Below are positions 1 through 7,590 of a DNA stretch of 45,875 nt, piece by piece. Each line of letters starts with the position of its first letter. The first letter of the stretch is position 1. Origin of the DNA: Hyphomicrobiales bacterium. GTDB lineage: Bacteria; Pseudomonadota; Alphaproteobacteria; Rhizobiales; JAJFHB01. Where the stretch lies: contig JAJFHL010000243.1 of assembly GCA_021775615.1 (NCBI GenBank), positions 1 to 45,875 of the forward strand, in the 5' to 3' direction. The notes beneath the pieces are model-generated. The model ran no database searches. It saw nothing but the letters and a program-made list of their open reading frames with translations, and had not been told where the DNA came from. A program made the position numbers and the translations under genes.

Positions 1-1
1 T

Positions 2-2311
2 GTCGAACTCGACATGCCGGACATCGTGCGGCCCAACCAGCCGCTCGACGTGCTGGTCAAGGTGCCCAATGTAAAGCCCGGCGAGACCGCCATGGTGACC
101 GTGGCCGCCGTCGATGTCGGCATTCTCAATCTCACCCGCTACAAGCCGCCGATGCCAGAGGCCTGGTATTACGGCCAGCGCGCCCTCGGCGTCGAATTCC
201 GTGACCTTTACGGCCATCTGATCGACGGCATGCAGGGGGTCAGGGGCCGCATCCGCTCCGGCTCCGGCGAGTTCGGCATGAGCACCAAGGGCAGCCCGCC
301 GGCCCAGAAACCGGTCTCGCTGTTCTCCGGTATCGTCGAGACCGACGATGAGGGCCGCGCCACGGTCACGTTCGACGTGCCTGAGTTCAACGGCACACTG
401 CGCCTGATGGCCGTGGCCTGGACGAAAGACGGTGTCGGCAGCGGAACGCAGGACGTCACGGTGCGCGATCCGGTGGTGGTCACGGCAAGCCTGCCGCGCT
501 TCCTGGCGCCCGGTGATGTGTCGCGTGTTCGCCTTGAGATCGACAACACCGAAGGCCCCGAAGGCGACTATCGCCTGACATTCGAAGACGACTCTCACAT
601 CAAGGTCACCCAGGACGTTCTCACGGTGACCCTGGCGCAGGGTGAGCGCAAGGCGATGCATGTGCCGGTCACCGGCACCATGACCGGCGACGGCATGGTT
701 TCGTTCCGGCTCAGCCACGAGAGCGGACTGCATGTGAAGCAGAGTTTCGCGCTCGCGGTCAGACCGGCGCAACCGCCGATGAGCGAGCGTCAGGTCGTTA
801 CCCTGGATGCGGGATCGAGCCTGACCCTCTCAACCGACCGGCTTGCCGGGCTGCTGCCCGGAACGGCAAGCATTTCGCTCGCCATCACGCGGGCCGGCGC
901 CATCGACGTGCCGTCCCTGCTCTATTCGCTCGACCGCTATCCTTACGGTTGCGCCGAGCAGACCACCAGCCGCGCGCTGCCGCTGCTCTATCTCTCCGAG
1001 CTCGCGACCCAGAGCGGCCTTGGCGACGAGCCTGCGATCAAGGAACGCATCCAGAAGGCGATCTATCACGTGCTCGCCAACCAGTCCTCCATCGGCAGTT
1101 TCGGCCTTTGGGCGCCGGGCTCGGGAGACATGTGGCTGAACGCCTATGTGTCCGACTTCCTCACCAGGGCCCGCGAGCAGGGCTACAAGGTGCCGGAACT
1201 GGCGCTGACCCAGGCGCTCGACAATCTGCAGAACGCCATCGGCGTTTCCCCCGATCCCAAGACGGCCGGCTCCGGCATCGCTTACGGGCTCTACGTGCTG
1301 GCCCGCAACAAGCGCGCTTCGCTGGGCGATCTGCGTTACTACGCGGACACCAAGTTGAGGGAATTCGCAACCTCGCTGGCCAAGGCACAACTAGGCGCCG
1401 CATTGGCGCTTTATGGCGAGACGCTGCGGGCGACCGAGGCGTTCCAGGCGGCGACCAACCAGCTGCTCAACACGGCGAGTTCAACGAAGCAGACACGCAC
1501 CGACTATGGTTCGCTCCTGCGCGACGCGGCGGCCACGTTGTCGCTGGCTGCGGAGACCAAACCGGCCCCGGCGCCTATCGCCGCCCTGGTCGATTTCGTC
1601 TCGAGCGTTCGCGCCAAGACGGCCTACACCTCCACCCAGGAGAACGCCTGGATGCTGCTTGCAGCCCGTGCCTTGCTTGAGAACACCGGAGACATTGATC
1701 TGACGGTCAATGGCATCGAGCATTCCGGCAACCTGCTCCAGCGCCTGATGGAAGACGATCTGGCGATCAGGCCATATACGGTTCTCAACCGGTCGGCCGA
1801 TCCGCTTGAGGCGGTTCTCACCGTCACCGGCGTTCCCGACGGGCCGCGCCCGGCGGGTGGCGAGGGCTTCACCATCGAGCGCACCTATTTCACGCTCGAC
1901 GGCAAGCCGGTGTCGACGCAGGAGCTCGGCCAGAACGAACGCTTCGTGGTGGTGCTCAAGGTGCGTGAAACGAACGTCTGGGCCTCGCGCATCGTGGTCG
2001 CCGATCTCCTGCCCGCGGGCTTTGAGATCGACAACCCCCGCCTCATCGGCAGCGCCGATCTTGGAACCTATCCGTGGCTCAATACCTCGTCCGGCGTTGC
2101 GCATCTCGAGTTCCGCGACGACCGGTTCGTGGCGGCTCTTGACCGCCGGTCGAGCGACAACCGCGAGTTCACGCTCGCCTATGTGGTGCGCGCGGTGACG
2201 CCGGGCACCTATGCCCTGCCCCCCGCCATAGTCGAGGACATGTACCGTCCGCACCTCAATGCGCGCACCGGCATGGGCACAATCGACGTGATCGGAGCCA
2301 CCCCGCAATGA
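2..2311 (+). CDS. yfhM: alpha-2-macroglobulin family protein, C-terminal part (5' truncated by window)
   Basis: The frame is open from the first bases, so the gene starts upstream and about 769 residues of a usual 1,600 or more are visible. Bacterial alpha-2-macroglobulins are periplasmic, usually lipid-anchored, protease-trapping proteins. Visible blocks are a macroglobulin/bait-adjacent region containing DLYGHLIDG, a beta-sandwich part with FNGTLRLMAVAWTKD, then the thioester domain with YPYGCAEQTTS; the thioester cysteine codon is at 950-952 and the glutamine lies three residues later. The usual GCGEQ is GCAEQ here, a common variant in the bacterial YfhM type. A C-terminal beta-rich region follows. 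The stop overlaps the pbpC start (ATGA), the classic yfhM-pbpC pairing, in which the trap is thought to protect the periplasm when PBP1C repairs peptidoglycan. The molecular family is clear; the role is inferred from the family. Confidence 0.93.
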   Translation, partial: VELDMPDIVRPNQPLDVLVKVPNVKPGETAMVTVAAVDVGILNLTRYKPPMPEAWYYGQRALGVEFRDLYGHLIDGMQGVRGRIRSGSGEFGMSTKGSPPAQKPVSLFSGIVETDDEGRATVTFDVPEFNGTLRLMAVAWTKDGVGSGTQDVTVRDPVVVTASLPRFLAPGDVSRVRLEIDNTEGPEGDYRLTFEDDSHIKVTQDVLTVTLAQGERKAMHVPVTGTMTGDGMVSFRLSHESGLHVKQSFALAVRPAQPPMSERQVVTLDAGSSLTLSTDRLAGLLPGTASISLAITRAGAIDVPSLLYSLDRYPYGCAEQTTSRALPLLYLSELATQSGLGDEPAIKERIQKAIYHVLANQSSIGSFGLWAPGSGDMWLNAYVSDFLTRAREQGYKVPELALTQALDNLQNAIGVSPDPKTAGSGIAYGLYVLARNKRASLGDLRYYADTKLREFATSLAKAQLGAALALYGETLRATEAFQAATNQLLNTASSTKQTRTDYGSLLRDAAATLSLAAETKPAPAPIAALVDFVSSVRAKTAYTSTQENAWMLLAARALLENTGDIDLTVNGIEHSGNLLQRLMEDDLAIRPYTVLNRSADPLEAVLTVTGVPDGPRPAGGEGFTIERTYFTLDGKPVSTQELGQNERFVVVLKVRETNVWASRIVVADLLPAGFEIDNPRLIGSADLGTYPWLNTSSGVAHLEFRDDRFVAALDRRSSDNREFTLAYVVRAVTPGTYALPPAIVEDMYRPHLNARTGMGTIDVIGATPQ

Positions 2312-4458
2312 TGCAGGCGCTTCGGCACACAGCGCAACGGATCCTGCGCGCATCCACTGGCCCGGCGGCCCGGATGCGCGCGGGCCAGACCTTTTGGTGT
2401 ATGGCGGCGGCGGCACTCCTGACCGCCTCCACCTGGCTCACCGTGTCGGCGCTCGACATCCGCTATCCACCGCCCCTGTCGGCGGGCCGCGAGGTCTCAC
2501 AGGTGGTGGTGGACCGCTCCGGCGCCCTTTTGCGCGCCTTCACCATAGATGACGGCCGCTGGCGCCTGCCGGTGCAGCTTGCAGATGTCGACCCGAACTT
2601 CGTTGCAATGCTCATCGCCTATGAAGACAAGCGCTTCAACGAGCATAACGGCATCGACCCTCTGGCCATGTGCCGGTCGGCCTGGCAGTTGCTCAGCAAC
2701 GGCCGCATCGTCTCTGGCGGATCGACCCTTTCGATGCAGCTGGCAAGGCTGCTCGAGCCGCGGACCGAGCGCTCTTTCGCCGCCAAGGCGAAACAGATCC
2801 TGCGGGCGCTTCAGATCGAACGGCGGCTGTCAAAACGTGAGATCCTTGAATATTACCTGACGCTGGCGCCCTATGGCGGCAACCTGGAGGGCATTCGCGC
2901 GGCGGCTCTCGCGTACTTCGGCAAACCGCCACGCAAGTTGACGGTCGACGAGGCGGCGCTCCTGATCGCCCTGCCGCAATTGCCTGAAGCACGCCGCCCC
3001 GACCGCAATCCCAAGGCCGCGGTCCGCGCCCGCAACCGGGTGCTGACCCGCATGGTCGGCGCCGGCATCATCCCGCAGTTCGATGCCGAGATGGCTGCGG
3101 CCCGCGCGGTGCCGAAGTCACGCCATGAATTGCCGGCATTCGCCGCCCATCTGTCCGAACGGCTGCGCGCCCGCGAACCGCAACGCCCCCTCTATCGCGT
3201 GACACTCGACCGTTCCGTGCAGTCAGGCCTTGAGGCGCTGGCCCGCCAGCGCGCCGAACGGCTTGGGACCAGACTCTCCGTCGCCATCATCGTCGCCGAC
3301 GCCCGCACCGGTGAGATCCGCGCCCGCATCGGTTCGCCGGACTATTTCTCCGAAGCGCGGGACGGCGCCGTCGACATGTCCCGGGCGGTGCGCTCGCCCG
3401 GCTCCACCCTGAAGCCGTTCATTTACGGCCTGGCCTTCGACGCCGGCCTCGCCCGGCCGGAGTCCCTGATCGAGGACGCACCCGCCGACTTCAGCGGCTA
3501 CGCGCCGGAGAATTTCGACAGGTCGTTTCAGGGCACCGTCACCGTGCGCGAGGCACTGCAGCTCTCCCTCAACATTCCCGCCGTGGCGATGCTGGAGGCG
3601 GTCGGCCCGCTGCGTTTGATGTCCCTGTTCAAGCGGGCCGGCATGGCGCCGCAGCTGCCGCGCGACAGGCCTCCGAGCCTTGCCATCGGCCTCGGCGGCA
3701 TCGGCATGACGCTGGAGGATCTGGTCGGGCTCTACACCGCCTTCCCGGGACTGGGCCAGATGCGGCCCCTGAGCGACGCACCGCCGATCGACCCCGGCGG
3801 CGAAGACGAAACCGCGCACCTGCTCAGCCCGCAGGCAAGCTGGTACGTCAACACGATCCTCGCCGGCACCCCGCCCCCAGAACATGCCGCCATGGACGGC
3901 ATCGCCTTCAAGACCGGAACCTCCTACGGATACCGCGACGCCTGGGCCATCGGCTATGACGGCGCCCATGTCATGGGGGTCTGGGTCGGCCGGCCCGATG
4001 GCGCGTCGGTGCCGGGACTGACCGGACGCACCGTGGCGGCGCCGCTCCTGTTCGAAGGGTTCCGCCGCATCGCGTCCGAGCGCGCCGGCCTACCGGAAGC
4101 GCCCGATGGCGCGGTTCTCATGTCCACGTCGGACCTGCCGCCGAACCTGCGCCATGTCGGCCGCGGCACACTGCCGACCCCCGACAACACGCTCGCACAG
4201 GCCGCAGTGACGATCAGCTACCCGCCCGACGGCGCCCGCGTGGAAAGGCCGCTGGGCGCCACCAGCGCGCCGAGGCCCGTGGTCCTCAAGGTACGCGGCG
4301 GCGCGGCGCCCTTCAGCTGGTTCGCCAACGGCGCGCCGCTCGCCACAAAGGCCCGCCGGCGCCAGACCACCTGGACCCCGGACGGCACCGGCTTTTCGAC
4401 ACTGACGGTGATCGATGCCGAAGGCCGCTCCGACCGGGTAACAATTTTCCTGAAATAG
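2308..4458 (+). CDS. pbpC: penicillin-binding protein 1C (bifunctional transglycosylase/transpeptidase)
   Basis: 716 aa. A hydrophobic N-terminal anchor lies at about residues 31-50. The family-51 glycosyltransferase domain follows, with the catalytic Glu106 in EDKRF and the GGSTLSMQL block. The transpeptidase domain has SxxK as S366-TL-K369, SLN at 420-422 and KTGTS at 535-539, so both active sites look intact. The last 90 or so residues form a beta-rich tail typical of PBP1C (BiPBP_C). The enzyme polymerises and crosslinks peptidoglycan on the periplasmic face of the inner membrane. ATG 2308 overlaps the alpha-2-macroglobulin stop by 4 nt, so the two are translationally coupled. A long minus-strand open frame over the 3' end is a high-GC shadow. 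Confidence 0.96.
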   Translation: MMQALRHTAQRILRASTGPAARMRAGQTFWCMAAAALLTASTWLTVSALDIRYPPPLSAGREVSQVVVDRSGALLRAFTIDDGRWRLPVQLADVDPNFVAMLIAYEDKRFNEHNGIDPLAMCRSAWQLLSNGRIVSGGSTLSMQLARLLEPRTERSFAAKAKQILRALQIERRLSKREILEYYLTLAPYGGNLEGIRAAALAYFGKPPRKLTVDEAALLIALPQLPEARRPDRNPKAAVRARNRVLTRMVGAGIIPQFDAEMAAARAVPKSRHELPAFAAHLSERLRAREPQRPLYRVTLDRSVQSGLEALARQRAERLGTRLSVAIIVADARTGEIRARIGSPDYFSEARDGAVDMSRAVRSPGSTLKPFIYGLAFDAGLARPESLIEDAPADFSGYAPENFDRSFQGTVTVREALQLSLNIPAVAMLEAVGPLRLMSLFKRAGMAPQLPRDRPPSLAIGLGGIGMTLEDLVGLYTAFPGLGQMRPLSDAPPIDPGGEDETAHLLSPQASWYVNTILAGTPPPEHAAMDGIAFKTGTSYGYRDAWAIGYDGAHVMGVWVGRPDGASVPGLTGRTVAAPLLFEGFRRIASERAGLPEAPDGAVLMSTSDLPPNLRHVGRGTLPTPDNTLAQAAVTISYPPDGARVERPLGATSAPRPVVLKVRGGAAPFSWFANGAPLATKARRRQTTWTPDGTGFSTLTVIDAEGRSDRVTIFLK

Positions 4459-4486
4459 GGCCTGGAGCAGACGCCCAGCGTGGTCC

Positions 4487-4504
4487 GGCCCCCGAGCCGG
4501 GGCC
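4487..4504. repeat. GC-rich hairpin downstream of pbpC
   Basis: GGCCCC (4487-4492) pairs with GGGGCC (4499-4504) around CGAGCC. It sits 28 bp after the pbpC stop and is the first of two hairpins in the convergent pbpC/ytoQ gap. It has no T-run, so on its own it is not a standard terminator; it may belong to a REP-like repeat pair with the next hairpin. Confidence 0.5.
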
Positions 4505-4541
4505 CGGGGCAACACTTCAGGACCGTGCTGTGTCGCCCTGG

Positions 4542-4575
4542 GTCCCGCATCAAGTGCGGGACGCGGCATTTTTTT
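4542..4575 (+). terminator. hairpin plus T-run between convergent pbpC and ytoQ
   Basis: GTCCCGCA (4542-4549) and TGCGGGAC (4555-4562) form a perfect 8-bp stem with loop TCAAG. A run of seven T follows at 4569-4575, separated from the stem by GCGGCA. It lies between two converging genes and would plausibly stop pbpC transcription. The hairpin text also resembles dispersed alphaproteobacterial palindromes of the type GTCCCGCATCAAGTGCGGGA, so it may be a repeat doing terminator duty. Confidence 0.6.
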
Positions 4576-4587
4576 GTTCTTCAGGCC

Positions 4588-5049
4588 TCAGGCCACCGAC
4601 AGCTCGCTGCGGATCACATAGGCCAGCATCTCGACGATCTGCGCAGGCGTCTCGGCCACCGCGAGCGCCGCGGCATCCACTTCCTTCAGCGGATGGGTCA
4701 GCTCTGCGTCGTGCATGACGATGAGCGGTTTGCCCAGCGCCGACGCGAAGCCGGCATCGAAGGCCGCGTTCCACTGCTTGTACTTGTCGCCGAAGCGCAC
4801 GATCACGATATCGGCGCGCTCGATCAGGGTGCGGGTTCGGATGGCGTTCAGCTTGGCGCCTTTATGGTCTTTCCAGAAGGGTTTTTCTTCCTGACCGAGG
4901 ATGGCGACGCCGCAATCGTCGCTGAACTCATGGTTGGTGACGGGCGCGGCAAAATCGACCGGCAGGCCGGCCGCCCGGGTACCCTGTTCGATCTGTTCGC
5001 GCCAGTCGGTGTGAATTTCTCCTGAGAGATATACAAGCCAGTTGTCCAT
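4588..5049 (-). CDS. ytoQ: YtoQ family protein (nucleoside deoxyribosyltransferase-like)
   Basis: 153 aa, full length for the small YtoQ family. The N-terminus reads WLVYLSGEIHTDWR, with an SGE motif like that of nucleoside 2-deoxyribosyltransferases, followed by RADIVIVRFGDKYKQWNAAFDAG, where the fold's usual D..IVRFG strand and a helix with a conserved acidic residue occur. The family is conserved but its substrate is not established; a nucleotide-sugar or deoxyribosyl-transfer role is only suggested by fold. It is monocistronic, converging on pbpC. Upstream lies a 9-bp inverted repeat (5074-5115) and then the large RNA on the other strand. ATG 5049 gives the family N-terminus. Confidence 0.85.
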   Translation of the reverse strand: MDNWLVYLSGEIHTDWREQIEQGTRAAGLPVDFAAPVTNHEFSDDCGVAILGQEEKPFWKDHKGAKLNAIRTRTLIERADIVIVRFGDKYKQWNAAFDAGFASALGKPLIVMHDAELTHPLKEVDAAALAVAETPAQIVEMLAYVIRSELSVA

Positions 5050-5073
5050 GGGATGCTCCGCGTATTCGCTTGA

Positions 5074-5115
5074 AATCGGGGGTTCACGCCTGTTTTACAC
5101 CAAGCGCCCCCGATT
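5074..5115. repeat. 9-bp inverted repeat upstream of ytoQ
   Basis: AATCGGGGG (5074-5082) and CCCCCGATT (5107-5115) are exact inverted repeats separated by 24 bp. They lie 25-66 bp upstream of the ytoQ start. The repeat could be a ytoQ leader hairpin, an operator, or part of the 5' region of the structured RNA that follows on the plus strand; the sequence alone does not decide. Confidence 0.5.
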
Positions 5116-5168
5116 GCGACATCTCTCTCCCGGCAAATTTCCATCTCGAAAAACTTTCGTCGCACCCC

Positions 5169-5197
5169 TTGATGTTGCAGTGCAGCATATCCATATG
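5169..5197 (+). promoter_or_regulatory. possible promoter of the large structured RNA
   Basis: TTGATG (5169-5174), a 17-bp spacer, and CATATG (5192-5197) form a weak sigma-70-like pair. Transcription would then begin at about 5204, at the base of the first hairpin (CCCCGC, 5204-5209). The -10 match is poor, so the 5' end of the RNA is uncertain by 100 bp or more. Confidence 0.3.
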
Positions 5198-5665
5198 CGC
5201 TACCCCCGCCACGGCGGGGAGACGGCATGGCGTCTTCGGGATAACCGCAGCGATGCGGCCAAAGGTGGGAACTCCTACGCACCACCGCCAGAGATGGTCC
5301 GCCCATGCAAGCCCAGATCTGTAAGCTTCGTTTCCGCGGAGCTATGCTGGACATCCGGGCATCGGTCCGCGCCAAGCGGATAAGGCCTCCCGACGCGATG
5401 AGCGGGGAGGGCATAAGCGGCCGCAACCGCACCGATGCATGCAAACCGGATCAGAGCCGAGATCCAAGGGTGGTCGGCAGGTTCGAGGTGGACAGCCAAG
5501 GGCGGCCGGCAGCATGAAGGGTTGTGGGACGGGCAGTACCCAGGTACAGCGCCGTCACATGGTCCTGAAAGGCTCCCGAGTAGTGTCAGCGAAAGGGATG
5601 CGACGTGTTGTATTGGCATGCCCAAAAGGCATGGCAGCAACTGGGACAGCGCGTTGTGGTAGGTT

Positions 5666-5740
5666 TGCGAAGTAGCTCAGTGGAAGAGCGTGTGAATGCC
5701 AATCACAGGGTCGCCGGTTCAACTCCGGCTTTCGTGCCCA
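5666..5740 (+). tRNA. tRNA-like cloverleaf, anticodon GCC (Gly), encoded CCA, atypical acceptor
   Basis: The sequence forms every arm. Acceptor TGCGAAG (5666-5672) pairs with TTTCGTG (5730-5736); D-stem GCTC/GAGC with GG in the loop; anticodon stem TGTGA/TCACA with loop ATGCCAA, putting GCC at 5698-5700 after T33; T-stem GCCGG/CCGGC with loop TTCAACT; then C73 and CCA (5738-5740). Conserved T8, A14, GG, T33, TTC and A58 are present. The acceptor stem is odd: pairs 1-72, 2-71 and 7-66 are G-U wobbles and the discriminator is C. Bacterial tRNA-Gly normally has G1-C72, C2-G71 and U73, so charging by the normal glycyl-tRNA synthetase looks doubtful. The cloverleaf sits on a 12-bp helix of the surrounding RNA, so it is probably a domain of that RNA rather than a free tRNA gene. 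It could also be a decayed tRNA. Confidence 0.72.
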
Positions 5741-6015
5741 AAAACGCAAAGACTGTCCCGGTTGTATGGACGAAAAATGTCTAAGCCTCGGGCCTTCGGG
5801 CAACCGAGGTGCTTGAACGGCCGCAAGCCGCTTGAGCATTGGTAGGAAAACGATCGTTTGGCGTAGCCGTCATTAACTGCCCGCGAGGCAGACGGGAGCG
5901 GAACTGCCGAGGACATGCAGCGACGGGTGACAAGCCACACCCCAAAAAAGGCGACATTGGACTTCTACCTGAGACTTCAGGTGGATGATACGGGAACCCA
6001 TAATCCGCGAAGGAA

Positions 6016-6101
6016 GTTCACCAGGAGGGCTGTAGTCTCAGGCCCTCTTTATTTTTCTGCCGTCTCCAGATCCACTGCCTTTGTCACGATCAGTTTAGAC
6101 C
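6016..6101 (+). repeat. left copy of repeat flanking the ArsR/SRPBCC/GST cassette
   Basis: This stretch, which contains the RNA terminator, matches 7591-7681 in the same orientation. Shared blocks include TGTAGTCTCA, GCCCTCT, an AT-rich tract, CTGCCG, CTC-AGATC and, more weakly, a trailing part ending in GACCG. The first 50-60 bp align clearly and identity then falls. The match is too long and ordered to be chance similarity of two terminators. Confidence 0.6.
6023..6056 (+). terminator. intrinsic terminator of the large structured RNA
   Basis: AGGAGGGC (6023-6030) pairs with GCCCTCTT (6042-6049), including one G-U pair, around an 11-nt loop. The U-rich tail TTTATTTTT overlaps the distal stem bases and ends at 6056. 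It fixes the 3' end and plus-strand orientation of the RNA. A related copy of this segment occurs at 7591-7650. Confidence 0.8.
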
Positions 6102-6583
6102 GTGCTCCCATCCGGCCCACTGAACGCTCCGACCAGTTTGCGCAGGGCGCCGGACCATCCGAACGTCGCAAGCTCGGCATATGCGCTGTGCAGTTCCGCA
6201 TGGGTCACGACGACTTCGGTCTGTGAACCGCGCGCCAGAAAGTCCACAGTCACAATGGACGGTTCCAGTTGCGGCTCGACACCATCGGGCAGGTTCGCGT
6301 TGCAGTGCTCGGTAAACTCCATCACCAGGCGATCCGGGCGCACGATTTCACGGTAGAAACCGGCGGTTGAACTCACGGTGCCGTCCGATGCCGTCATCTC
6401 GAAGACGAACCGCCCTCCTTCTCTCAGGTCCAGCTCGCGAACTCGGGCGGTGAACCCTTCCGGCCCCCACCACGCTTCGATCAGTTTGGGCATGACCCAT
6501 GCGTCGAACACCTCGCCCGGCGAAGCGTCGATCGTGTGGCGGGCCTCCACGGACCGCACGTTAAGCGCTTCGGCAATGCTCAT
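6095..6583 (-). CDS. SRPBCC/AHSA1-type domain protein
   Basis: 162 aa from ATG 6583, which has a strong Shine-Dalgarno (GGGAGGAAG) and overlaps the stop of the upstream ArsR gene as ATGA; a longer frame to 6661 would run into arsR and is rejected. The protein has the START-like AHSA1 signature: DASPGEVFDAWV, then WWGPEGF at residues 38-44, RF.FEM, and a C-terminal helix with GWSGALRKLV. This fold binds hydrophobic ligands in a cavity; no catalytic residues are implied. ArsR plus AHSA1 pairs are common, and the AHSA1 protein is thought to bind or process the regulator's inducer. It is translationally coupled to the regulator. Its ligand is unknown. Confidence 0.88.
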   Translation of the reverse strand: MSIAEALNVRSVEARHTIDASPGEVFDAWVMPKLIEAWWGPEGFTARVRELDLREGGRFVFEMTASDGTVSSTAGFYREIVRPDRLVMEFTEHCNANLPDGVEPQLEPSIVTVDFLARGSQTEVVVTHAELHSAYAELATFGWSGALRKLVGAFSGPDGSTV

Positions 6584-6894
6584 GATTTCTTCCTCCCGAT
6601 CACAACCTTGTCGAGCCGTTTCAGGCCTTCCTGCCAATAAGTCCGGTAACGCTCCATCCACTCATCCACTTCCGCCAGAGGCTCGGCGCGCAACGCGCAG
6701 ATCCGCCGCTGCCCGTCCCGCCGCCGCTCGATCAGGCTGGCATGCTCCAGCACGTTCAAATGCCGCGACACCGCCGATTGCGTGATCGAGAACTGGTCGA
6801 CAAGTTCGCCGACGGAGAGCTCGTTTTCCGCCAGCAGCCCGAGGATGGCGCGCCGCGTCGGATCGGCCAGGGCAGCGAAAGTGTTGTCCAACAT
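6580..6894 (-). CDS. ArsR/SmtB-family winged-helix regulator
   Basis: 104 aa. It opens with FAALADPTRRAILGLLAE, the family's N-terminal helix, then a winged helix at about residues 26-66 with recognition helix SAVSRHLNVLEHASLI and wing RRRDGQRR. It lacks the CxC metal motif of arsenic/cadmium sensors, so it probably senses an organic ligand or is an autorepressor of the SdpR kind. Shine-Dalgarno AGGTG precedes ATG 6894. It heads a two-gene operon with the AHSA1 gene and is divergent from the GST gene; the 75-bp gap is AT-rich and holds promoters for both sides, so this protein likely controls all three genes. Confidence 0.92.
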   Translation of the reverse strand: MLDNTFAALADPTRRAILGLLAENELSVGELVDQFSITQSAVSRHLNVLEHASLIERRRDGQRRICALRAEPLAEVDEWMERYRTYWQEGLKRLDKVVIGRKKS

Positions 6895-6904
6895 TTATCA
6901 CCTA

Positions 6905-6936
6905 TTGAGCATATGTTGATTATACGATATATTATA
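6905..6936 (+). promoter_or_regulatory. divergent promoter region of arsR-like and GST genes
   Basis: On the plus strand TTGAGC (6905-6910), 17 bp, TATATT (6928-6933) form a good sigma-70 promoter for the GST gene. On the minus strand two exact TATAAT hexamers lie at 6919-6924 and 6931-6936, facing the ArsR gene, though without a convincing -35. The overlap means a bound ArsR dimer could block both directions. Confidence 0.55.
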
Positions 6937-6969
6937 GCGCAAGTGAGTCAACCAGGCGAGGCCCGACTT

Positions 6970-7578
6970 ATGAAATTTTACAATGCCGCAGCCCCAAGCC
7001 CCCGGCGCGTGCGAATCTTCCTGGCCGAGAAGGGCGTCAAGCTTCCGCGCGAAGACCTCGACCTGCAAGAGGGTGCGACCCGCACTCCCGAATTCCTGGC
7101 GAAGAATTCCCTCGGCGGCACCCCCGTCCTGGAACTCGACGATGGCACGGTCCTCACCGAAAGCATGGCCATCTGCCGTTACATCGAGAGCTTGCATCCA
7201 GAGCCGGCACTCTTGGGCACCGACGATCTGGATGCGGCCAAAGTCGAGATGTGGAACCGCCGCATGGAGATCGAGATCTTCTCGACCCTCGGCAGCATCG
7301 CCCAGCATTCGTTCGAATTCTTCGCCGACAAAGTGGAGCAGGTCCCGGCCTTTGCCGAGGTGCAGAAACGCACAGCCGTCCGCAAGTGGCAGTGGCTCGA
7401 CGGCGAGCTTGCGGACGGGCGGCCTTACATTGCGGGCGACCGGTTTTCCGTCGCCGACATCACCGGCATGGCGGCCCTGATGGTCGGCGACTTCGTCGGG
7501 GTAGAGATCCCCGCCACCTTCAGCCACGTCAACAGATGGAACGACGGCATGCGGTCACGGGCCAGTTGGAGCGCTTAG
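6970..7578 (+). CDS. glutathione S-transferase family protein
   Basis: 202 aa from ATG 6970, preceded by GGCGAGG; a longer frame back to 6742 crosses the divergent ArsR gene and its promoter and is rejected. Residues 1-80 are a thioredoxin-like domain: MKFYNAAAPSPRRVRIFLAE, the cis-proline TPVLELDDG, and the glutathione-binding E64-S65 in TESMAICRYI. Residues 90-200 are the helical domain, with FSVADITGMAAL, the usual N-capping motif. It is cytosolic and conjugates or reduces electrophiles with glutathione; the substrate cannot be read from the sequence. Placement opposite an ArsR regulator suggests inducible detoxification. The gene is followed directly by the right copy of the flanking repeat. 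Confidence 0.92.
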   Translation: MKFYNAAAPSPRRVRIFLAEKGVKLPREDLDLQEGATRTPEFLAKNSLGGTPVLELDDGTVLTESMAICRYIESLHPEPALLGTDDLDAAKVEMWNRRMEIEIFSTLGSIAQHSFEFFADKVEQVPAFAEVQKRTAVRKWQWLDGELADGRPYIAGDRFSVADITGMAALMVGDFVGVEIPATFSHVNRWNDGMRSRASWSA

Positions 7579-7590
7579 GTGCTGCCGGTT

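Larger units (their letters stand above)
5200..6057 (+). ncRNA. candidate large structured RNA (about 850 nt) carrying an embedded tRNA
   Basis: No open frame here has a plausible protein or start, yet the plus strand folds densely. Examples: CCCCGC/GCGGGG (5204-5219); CCGCA-GCGA-TGCGG with a GNRA loop (5245-5258); GGTGG/CCACC (5264-5286); CCTCCC/GGGAGG (5386-5410); CATGCC/GGCATG (5617-5633); a 12-bp helix 5638-5649 with 5753-5764 and inner GCGTT/AACGC (5651-5655 with 5743-5747), which together present a full tRNA (5666-5740); CCTCGG-GCC-TTCG-GGC-aa-CCGAGG with a UUCG loop (5786-5809); CTGCC/GGCAG (5877-5891); ACCTGA/TCAGGT (5967-5982). It ends in an intrinsic terminator (6023-6056). Non-Watson-Crick pairs in the helices are G-U as read on the plus strand, which supports this strand. 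Size and embedded tRNA recall the GOLLD and ROOL classes of large phage-linked RNAs, but I see no phage gene and no sequence match that I can confirm. It is not RNase P RNA or tmRNA by their hallmark motifs. Confidence 0.68.

Noticed and set aside
5042-5662. Several overlapping plus-strand open frames upstream of the tRNA
   Set aside because: They have no ribosome sites, no recognisable protein sequence and cross clear RNA hairpins; they are by-products of high GC.
5200-6057. The structured segment as tmRNA, RNase P RNA or an intron
   Set aside because: It has a full anticodon arm and no tag reading frame of the usual alphaproteobacterial type, no RNase P signature, no reverse transcriptase and no intron boundary in the intact tRNA.
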